DNA from: JBKQHQ01 sp052148715
GTDB taxonomy: Bacteria; Pseudomonadota; Alphaproteobacteria; Rhizobiales; Xanthobacteraceae
Assembly: GCA_052148715.1 (NCBI GenBank)
Contig: JBKQHQ010000158.1
Span: forward strand, 1 to 12,301
Direction of reading: 5' to 3'
Length of the DNA: 12,301 nucleotides
The notes under the pieces are model-generated. The model was given only the letters and a program-made list of their open reading frames with translations, had not been told where the DNA came from and searched no databases. Shown one piece after another: positions 7,336 to 12,301 of the stretch. Positions within the stretch are counted from its first letter, which is position 1. Each line of letters starts with the position of its first letter. The position numbers were made by a program, and so were the translations under genes.

Positions 7336-7983
7336 ATGATTGGCATCACATTGTCACCGGAGCAAATACGGACTGCACCTCCGGAAGTGCGGCGGTGGCT
7401 TGAGCAGGAACTGGCCGTCTCACTCGGTCTCCATGCACCGGAGTCGCCGGTGGCCCAGCCGATCACTCCGCACCTCGTCGCCTGCACTGTCGAAGAGGCC
7501 GCGCAGGTGCTGTCGCTGATCCAGAGCATTCTTCCGGTGGTCAATGTCTTCTTCGAACTAGGCCGCGAGGGTGGCAGCGCCGGGATCGAGGGAGTCGAGG
7601 CATTCCGCCTCGCCGATATTCTACAGCACACGCGCCTTCAGACCCTGGATCAGCTGGCGGCTTCTCTAGATGCCATCAACAACGCGTTTCGTCGGGTGCG
7701 CGGCGATGTCAATGCTACGCTGTACGGCCTCGACAGGCGAGGCTATTGCTTCGTCGCCCGGGAGACGCAGCGCAGTATACTGCGCATATGGCAAGAGGTA
7801 GTCGCCGAACGAGGTTCCCAGGTTTCCGTCAAGGAGCCAAACGCAGAAGGCGCCGCCCCCATCGAGCGAGCCTTTGGTCCCAATCTCGTGTCCCCGTCGT
7901 TTCGAAGCGCAACGACACCGGAACCGATGCCAGGGATCACTCCTACCCCTCGATCTTCCGCCGCAACCATTGCACCCGAATAA
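7336..7983 (+). CDS. Uncharacterised 215-residue protein with FNR/FixK-type promoter
   Basis: I do not recognise a named family. The start is firm: GGAGG (7324-7328) lies 7 nt before ATG 7336, and the frame extending further upstream lacks such a signal. The protein has no signal peptide or clear membrane span, so it is probably cytoplasmic. The N-terminus (MIGITLSPEQIRTAPPEVRRWLEQEL, residues 1-26, shown here only to name the helix) is amphipathic. Residues about 46-78 form a mostly hydrophobic helical region ending VVNVFFELGRE, and 90-160 look helical with LQTLDQLAASLDAINNAFRRV and GYCFVARETQRSILRIWQ. From about 165 on the chain is Pro/Ser/Ala/Thr-rich and probably disordered. The FNR/FixK-like box 60 bp upstream gives it its own promoter. 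The neighbours (CBS, pfkB, ppsA) suggest a role in low-oxygen physiology, but no function can be assigned. It ends 20 bp from the convergent htrA stop. Confidence 0.85.
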   Translation: MIGITLSPEQIRTAPPEVRRWLEQELAVSLGLHAPESPVAQPITPHLVACTVEEAAQVLSLIQSILPVVNVFFELGREGGSAGIEGVEAFRLADILQHTRLQTLDQLAASLDAINNAFRRVRGDVNATLYGLDRRGYCFVARETQRSILRIWQEVVAERGSQVSVKEPNAEGAAPIERAFGPNLVSPSFRSATTPEPMPGITPTPRSSAATIAPE

Positions 7984-8003
7984 GGCCGCCAACGCCGCGA
8001 ACC

Positions 8004-9386
8004 TCATTGCAGTAAGACGAAAAATGCACTGCGGTCACGGGCCAGATTGAGCAATGGCGGCTTTGAGCTTGTCCTTACCTTTGCGGCGAATTCCTCGGGC
8101 CCCGCGATCGGCTCCTGGTTCACGGATGTGATGATATCGCCCTTGCGCAGGCCCGCTGTCGACGCCTTGCTTCCGGCCTGCACAGAATCGATCTCTACGC
8201 CACTTGCCGGCGCGCCCGAACTCACAGGTCTGAAGAACGCGCCGTCGAGGAGAGGACTGATGTCAGCACCTTTGAGGGTCTTGTCCGGGGCAGGCAACGT
8301 GGCCCGAACGGTCATTGCCCTGCCCTTGCGCACGACCGAGAGCTCAACGGCGTCGCCCACGTGAAGAGCAGTGATCTTGTTGCGCAGATCGGCCGAACCG
8401 CGTAGCACCGCTTGGCCAAAGCCAGTGATGACGTCGCCGGCCTTGAGTCCCGCGTATTCGGCCGCCGATCCTGGCTCAACTTTAGCGATCACCGCGCCTG
8501 ATCGCTGAGCGTCGAGGCCCAACGCCTGGGCGAGATCGGGCGTTAGATCCTGGAATGCAATTCCCAACGCTCCGCGGCGCACCTCGCCGAATTGCACGAG
8601 CTGATCCATCACGCCACGGACCGTGTTGGTCGGAATGGCGAACCCGATGCCGACATTGCCGCCGCTCGGACCGATGATCGCAGTGCAGATACCGACGAGT
8701 TCGCCGTGAAGGTTGACGAGTGCGCCCCCGGAGTTGCCGGGATTGATCGGCGCGTCCGTCTGAATGAAGTCCTCATATCCCTTGACTTCGAGACCGGTGC
8801 GGCCGAGCGCACTGACGATACCAGAGGTGACGGTCTGTCCAAGCGCAAAGGGATCGCCGATCGCAATAACGAAGTCTCCAACTTCGAGCTTATCGGAATC
8901 TCCTATCGCTATTGCGGTGAGGCCTTCCGCCGCGACCCTAAGGACGGCGATGTCCGTCTCCGAGTCGGATCCGACGCGCTTGGCCTCAAGCCGACGGCCA
9001 TCCGTAAGAACAACCTTGATCTCGTCCGCATGCTCCAGCACGTGGCTGTTGGTGATGACAAGACCTTGGCGCGCGTCGACGATCACGCCCGAGCCGGCAG
9101 AGCGTATCTCACGCTCGGCAGGAAGCTCGGGATTGTTGAACAATGACGGAATGTTGTGAAACAGCGGGTTCTGTTCCTGGGCAATCCGCCCCTTGACGGC
9201 AATGATAACGACGCTTGGCGTGACCTTTTTCACCAGGGGAGCGAGGGTGGACACCCCTTGCGGCAGGCTGCCCAGCGCGAGTGGCGTACCGCGCGGCGAG
9301 ACCTGTGCCGATGCAAGTTCCGCGGTCGCCACGACGACGCCAAAAAGTGCGATCGCAAATCGCGTGGCCGCGCTCGAAGGAATCAT
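8004..9386 (-). CDS. HtrA/DegP-family periplasmic serine protease (Do-like)
   Basis: A trypsin-fold protease/chaperone that degrades or refolds damaged proteins in the periplasm. The 460-residue product has an N-terminal signal peptide (hydrophobic core about 10-24, cleavage likely near ASA-Q at 27-28). The complete catalytic triad is His115 (TNSHVLEHADE), Asp145 (ETDIAVLRV) and Ser219 (NPGNSGGALVN), with spacing like DegP. Two PDZ domains follow, about 271-362 and 378-460, the second being slightly degenerate. Length is between E. coli DegQ (455) and DegP (474), so I do not choose between degP and degQ. ATG 9386 is preferred to the in-frame GTG at 9395 because AGGG at 9398-9395 lies 8 nt before the ATG but would overlap the GTG. 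The gene is last in the minus-strand stress block, 167 bp after the AHSA1-like gene, and converges on the 215-residue protein gene. Confidence 0.94.
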   Translation of the reverse strand: MIPSSAATRFAIALFGVVVATAELASAQVSPRGTPLALGSLPQGVSTLAPLVKKVTPSVVIIAVKGRIAQEQNPLFHNIPSLFNNPELPAEREIRSAGSGVIVDARQGLVITNSHVLEHADEIKVVLTDGRRLEAKRVGSDSETDIAVLRVAAEGLTAIAIGDSDKLEVGDFVIAIGDPFALGQTVTSGIVSALGRTGLEVKGYEDFIQTDAPINPGNSGGALVNLHGELVGICTAIIGPSGGNVGIGFAIPTNTVRGVMDQLVQFGEVRRGALGIAFQDLTPDLAQALGLDAQRSGAVIAKVEPGSAAEYAGLKAGDVITGFGQAVLRGSADLRNKITALHVGDAVELSVVRKGRAMTVRATLPAPDKTLKGADISPLLDGAFFRPVSSGAPASGVEIDSVQAGSKASTAGLRKGDIITSVNQEPIAGPEEFAAKVRTSSKPPLLNLARDRSAFFVLLQ

Positions 9387-9553
9387 CAGCGACACCCTGC
9401 GACTGGCTTGGGGGTGAGAACGGATTCTGACGACGCTGCGTTTCCTAAACGGGCCGTTCAGACGGCTTTCGCCTAGTACTCTGATGGCTATCTTTGGCCG
9501 TGGAATGAGTCCGGTAATAATCGCACAGGTCTAGGCAAGCAAGCGCCCAGAGA
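9387..9553 (-). other. Gap between AHSA1-like gene and htrA-like gene
   Basis: These 167 bp contain the candidate promoter above and a small perfect hairpin, GCCGT-TCAG-ACGGC, at 9453-9466. The hairpin has a short T-run only in the plus direction, so it does not look like a terminator for the minus-strand gene. I see no ORF worth listing. Confidence 0.4.
9419..9445 (-). promoter_or_regulatory. Possible EcfG-type (general stress) promoter of the htrA-like gene
   Basis: On the minus strand GGAAAC (9445-9440) is followed after 17 nt by CGTT (9422-9419). This resembles the alphaproteobacterial EcfG promoter (GGAAC, 16-17 nt, CGTT) but has one extra A in the -35 element. It is placed correctly, with a short leader before the ribosome binding site. 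The match is short enough to be chance. Confidence 0.25.
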
Positions 9554-10195
9554 TCAACGAACTTTTTTCTTGGATTTGGCAACCGCGCGCTTCGAGCTCT
9601 TCCTCACAGCTTTCTTCGTCACCTTCAAAGCAGTACGCTTCGAGTTCTGCTTCGCGGCCTTCTTCACCACCTTGGGCCCAATGCGATTCATTTTCGTTTT
9701 TGATTTGGATTTAGATTTGGATTTCAATTTAGATTTCGATTTCGCCGTTGCGCGACTGCGCTTCGGCTTGGGCGCTGCCGCAACGCGCTTGCGGGAGCCC
9801 TCCCGCCCGGAAAAGAACACCGCCATCGGCTCGAAATAGTGCTCCTGCCAGCCGCTCTCCTCGTAGCTTGTCAGCCCTTCCGGCACGTTGCTGTGCACGA
9901 GCGTCAGCAGCGTGCCCTCGTCGTCTTCTTCGAGTATCACCGCGATGATCGAGTCGCCGTGATCGTCGGTGAACTCGGTCGTGCGCCATGACTGCACGAT
10001 GCGTTCATGCGGCACAAGCTCAAGGTTGCGACCGGTAATGTAGCCGTCCCAAGCGGACACCTCGCCGCCGATTTCGTCGGACATGCGAGCCTCGGCGCCG
10101 GTCATCTCGGAATGCGCGGCACTGTCGAGCCAAGCCCGGTAGATCTCCTGTGGGGATGCGGGGATGATCGCGGTGAGCGTGTAGTCGTACGGCAC
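9554..10195 (-). CDS. AHSA1/SRPBCC-domain protein with histone-H1-like basic tail
   Basis: Residues 1-130 form an AHSA1-type SRPBCC (START-like) domain: it opens YTLTAIIPASPQEIYRAWLDSAAHSEMTG in family style, has WDGYITGRNLELVPHERIVQSW in the middle and ends GWQEHYFEPMAVFF. Such domains bind small hydrophobic ligands or, in eukaryotic Aha1, stimulate Hsp90; the bacterial role is unknown. Residues 131-213 are quite different: 36 of 83 are Lys or Arg, with only one acidic residue, in runs of KS (152-168) and KKA/KR motifs like histone H1 or Hc1-type DNA-binding tails. The tail is presumably disordered and may bind nucleic acid or another polyanion. The start is a GTG at 10195, supported by AAAGGGAGG about 5 nt upstream. 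The repetitive part uses AAA codons unlike the rest of the window. It lies between the FtsH and HtrA protease genes, all on the minus strand. Confidence 0.88.
   Translation of the reverse strand: MPYDYTLTAIIPASPQEIYRAWLDSAAHSEMTGAEARMSDEIGGEVSAWDGYITGRNLELVPHERIVQSWRTTEFTDDHGDSIIAVILEEDDEGTLLTLVHSNVPEGLTSYEESGWQEHYFEPMAVFFSGREGSRKRVAAAPKPKRSRATAKSKSKLKSKSKSKSKTKMNRIGPKVVKKAAKQNSKRTALKVTKKAVRKSSKRAVAKSKKKVR
9695..9742 (-). repeat. Imperfect hexanucleotide repeat coding a Lys-Ser run
   Basis: About eight 6-bp units with minus-strand consensus AAATCN run head to tail and encode alternating Lys and Ser (one Leu, one Thr). The unit is a multiple of three, so gain or loss of copies would keep the reading frame and change only tail length. 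The stretch is AT-rich against a GC-rich background, as expected from replication slippage. Confidence 0.8.
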
Positions 10196-10355
10196 GCCAG
10201 CCTCCCTTTGCGGATTTCACTGTGTGTTGAAGATCGGACTAGTTATTATGCTAGCAGCTTTAGCCGACAGTCGCCATCGATAAAGCATTAGGCGAGACGG
10301 TGTTGGGCGTCGTCGAGGCAAGACAACACGCAAGTGCGTTTTTCTTCGCGTGCCG
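10196..10355 (-). other. Gap between ftsH-like gene and AHSA1-like gene
   Basis: These 160 bp hold the ribosome binding site of the AHSA1-like gene (AAAGGGAGG on the minus strand, about 10200-10209). The stretch around 10235-10270 is relatively AT-rich and could contain a promoter. I see no strong -35/-10 pair, no terminator with a minus-strand T-run, and no ORF. Confidence 0.4.
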
Positions 10356-12239
10356 TTAGGAAACCGTCACCGGTGCGATGCGGGCTATCGGGCGCGGTTC
10401 GCTTTCCGCCGGTTCATCGCCGGCGCGGGCCGCGGCGGGCCGAATGGCGGGAAAGTCCTCGGCCGTCAAAGTCTCTCGGCTCAGCAGCAATTCTGCCCCT
10501 TGGTCGAGTTCACCGCGTCGGGACTGTAGAATCTCCGTCGCGCGCTTAAACCCTTGCGCCACCATGTCGCGCGTCGCGACATCGATCTCGCGGGCGGTGA
10601 CCTCCGCGGCTTGCAATCGATCAGCCGGAGCGCCGGGAAGCAGTAGATGCGGAGGCGGCGCATAGGTGCGTTGACCAACTTTTTCGTCCATGCCGTAGCG
10701 CGTGATCATCTCGAGCGCGATCTCGGTGGCGCGCTGAAGGTCGTCGGCGGCGCCCGACGAGACGTTTCCCGCGAAGATCAGGCTTTCGGCGGCTCGACCG
10801 CCCATGAGAACGGCGATCCGGTTTTTGAGATCGGTCTCGGCGAGAAGAAAGCGATCTTCGGTCGGACGTTGGATGGTGTAACCGAGTGCTCCCACTCCGC
10901 GCGGGATGATCGAGACCTTGAGGATCGGGTCAACGCCCGATAGACCCGACGCAACCAGCGCGTGACCCATCTCATGGAACGCGACGCGCCGCCGCTCCTC
11001 TTTGTTGAGCACCCGGCTCTTCTTTTCCAAACCCGCGACGATCCGTTCGATCGCTTCTGTGAAATCCGTGAGGCCGACCGCGCTGGCATTGCGGCGCGTC
11101 GCAACAATGGCAGCCTCATTGACCAGGTTGGCGATATCCGCGCCGGTGAACCCGATCGTGAGCCCGGCAATGGCGTTGAGATCGATGTCCGCAGCCAAGT
11201 GGATCTTGCCGACATGCACCTTCAGAATCTCGAGCCGCCCTTTGTGATCGGGGCGATCGACCAGAACCTGCCGATCGAAGCGGCCGGCCCGAAGCAGTGC
11301 CGGGTCGAGAATCTCCGGACGATTGGTCGCCGCCAGCAGGATGACGCCTGTGCTCGGGTCAAACCCGTCGAGCTCGGCGAGGAGCTGGTTGAGTGTCTGC
11401 TCCTTTTCGTCCATCCCGCCAAAGGCGCCCGCCACCCGGCTTCGCCCCAGCGCATCGAGCTCGTCGATGAAGATGATGCATGGAGCCGACTTGCGTGCCT
11501 GCTCGAACAAATCGCGCACGCGGGCAGCGCCGACGCCGACGAACATTTCGACGAATTCGGAGCCTGAGATCGAGAAAAACGGTACGCCTGCCTCGCCGGC
11601 CACAGCTTTTGCCAAAAGCGTCTTGCCGGTCCCAGGAGCTCCGACCAGCAGGATGCCTTTCGGTACCCGGGCGCCAAGGCGGCCATAAGACTTCGGATCG
11701 CGCAGAAATGCTACGACTTCCTGCAGCTCGAACTTCGCTTCATCAACCCCGGCGACATCCTTGAACGTGATCTTGGTGTTCGTCTCGACGTAGACTTTGG
11801 CGCGCGACTTGCCGACCGTCATCAGCCCGCCGAGCCCCTGCCTGTCGGCGAAACGGCGAAGGACGAATATCCAGATGGCATAGAAGATAATCGCAGGAAC
11901 GATCCATGATAGGATTGTCTGAATAAGCCCTCCCGAGGGCGTACCGGTCACCACCACGTCGTGTGCCGCAAGCTTGTCAGCCAACTGCGGATCGACGCGC
12001 ACCACAAAGAATTGCCGCTTGCCGTCCGGAAGAGGGTCCTTGAGCGAGCCCTGGAGTGAGTCCGCCGCAACGGTAACCTCGGCGACCTTTCCTTGGTCGA
12101 GCAGCTGCTCGAACTGGCTATAAGGGATGGTGGCTACCTGCGAATAGCTCATCCAGAACATCTGGAAGAGAAAGATGCCCATCATCGCCGCAAGAACGTA
12201 CCAGATAACGATCTGACGTTTGCGAGCGTCCGGTTCCAT
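10356..12239 (-). CDS. ftsH: FtsH-family ATP-dependent zinc metalloprotease
   Basis: A membrane-anchored AAA+ protease that extracts and degrades unfolded membrane and cytoplasmic proteins at the inner membrane. The 627-residue product has two membrane segments (about 12-31 and 106-127) flanking a small periplasmic domain. The AAA+ module has Walker A GAPGTGKT (200-207), pore motif FVG (233-235), Walker B IIFIDE (255-260), and the second region of homology ATNRPEILDPALLRAGRFDR with arginine fingers Arg317 and Arg320. The zinc site is HEMGH (422-426), with a third ligand in the Asp499/Asp500 region. The usual FtsH sequence is HEAGH; Met replaces Ala but the ligands remain. The C-terminal tail is Ala/Pro/Glu-rich. 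ATG 12239 follows GGTGG by a short spacer. Divergences such as HEMGH and IDELDAL, and the company of stress genes, suggest an accessory paralog rather than the housekeeping copy, but this cannot be proved from one window. Confidence 0.94.
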   Translation of the reverse strand: MEPDARKRQIVIWYVLAAMMGIFLFQMFWMSYSQVATIPYSQFEQLLDQGKVAEVTVAADSLQGSLKDPLPDGKRQFFVVRVDPQLADKLAAHDVVVTGTPSGGLIQTILSWIVPAIIFYAIWIFVLRRFADRQGLGGLMTVGKSRAKVYVETNTKITFKDVAGVDEAKFELQEVVAFLRDPKSYGRLGARVPKGILLVGAPGTGKTLLAKAVAGEAGVPFFSISGSEFVEMFVGVGAARVRDLFEQARKSAPCIIFIDELDALGRSRVAGAFGGMDEKEQTLNQLLAELDGFDPSTGVILLAATNRPEILDPALLRAGRFDRQVLVDRPDHKGRLEILKVHVGKIHLAADIDLNAIAGLTIGFTGADIANLVNEAAIVATRRNASAVGLTDFTEAIERIVAGLEKKSRVLNKEERRRVAFHEMGHALVASGLSGVDPILKVSIIPRGVGALGYTIQRPTEDRFLLAETDLKNRIAVLMGGRAAESLIFAGNVSSGAADDLQRATEIALEMITRYGMDEKVGQRTYAPPPHLLLPGAPADRLQAAEVTAREIDVATRDMVAQGFKRATEILQSRRGELDQGAELLLSRETLTAEDFPAIRPAAARAGDEPAESEPRPIARIAPVTVS

Positions 12240-12282
12240 TTTCCACCATCATCTCGTCTGTGCTTGCCGCATAGCGGCGGGG

Positions 12283-12301
12283 CCGCCAACAAGCTTGGCG
12301 G
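12283..12301. repeat. 7-bp perfect inverted repeat upstream of ftsH-like gene
   Basis: CCGCCAA (12283-12289) and TTGGCGG (12295-12301) are exact reverse complements separated by 5 nt, about 44-62 bp before the ftsH-like start codon. It may be an operator or the hairpin of a terminator for a gene beyond the right edge. The window ends at its last base, so its full extent is unknown. Confidence 0.4.

Noticed and set aside
9515..9543. CTTGCTTG and a TTATT stretch on the minus strand, as a possible heat-shock promoter before the htrA-like gene
   Set aside because: The downstream element does not match the CYTAT or CCCCAT type -10 at an accepted spacing.
10321..10346. Short hairpin ACGCAAGTGCGT followed by T-run near the ftsH stop
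   Set aside because: The stem is only 4 bp and the T-run lies in the plus direction, where no gene ends, so it is not a credible terminator for the minus-strand genes.
1..12301. Mobile elements, CRISPR arrays, toxin-antitoxin or phage-defence genes
   Set aside because: No transposase, integrase, direct-repeat/spacer pattern or defence-type domain was seen on either strand.

Overview
The window looks like a piece of a GC-rich alphaproteobacterial chromosome, probably from the Hyphomicrobiales (Bradyrhizobium/Rhodopseudomonas/Methylocystis-like). This is an inference from G/C-ending codons, protein flavour and FixK/FNR-type boxes; no rRNA or other marker fixes the taxon. I see no tRNA, rRNA, transposase, CRISPR array or prophage gene.

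Layout. (1) Positions 1-2739, minus strand: a tripartite-efflux pair, a MacA-like periplasmic adaptor followed 7 bp later by a MacB-like ATPase/permease that runs off the left edge. (2) Positions 2740-3001: a divergent promoter region with a perfect FNR/FixK palindrome (TTGAT-N4-ATCAA) and a second TTGA-N6-TCAA site. (3) Positions 3002-7983, plus strand: PEP synthase (ppsA), a doubtful 50-residue ORF, a PfkB-type phosphofructokinase, a two-CBS-domain protein, and an unrecognised 215-residue protein with its own FNR/FixK-like box. (4) Positions 8004-12239, minus strand, convergent with block 3: an FtsH-family AAA+ metalloprotease, an AHSA1/SRPBCC-domain protein with a long histone-H1-like lysine-rich tail, and a periplasmic HtrA/DegP-type serine protease.

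How the genes may work together. The plus-strand block reads as a low-oxygen or energy-stress module: two central-carbon enzymes working in opposite directions on glycolysis/gluconeogenesis, a CBS protein of a kind that often senses adenylates, and an unknown protein, with FNR/FixK-type sites at the head of the block and before its last gene. The minus-strand block is a protein-quality-control group acting at the inner membrane (FtsH), in the cytoplasm (AHSA1-like) and in the periplasm (HtrA). Most catalytic residues expected for these families are visible, so the genes appear functional. The least explained items are the 215-residue protein, the AHSA1/basic-tail fusion encoded partly by a hexanucleotide repeat, and the short CBS protein whose tail stops where I would expect further sequence.
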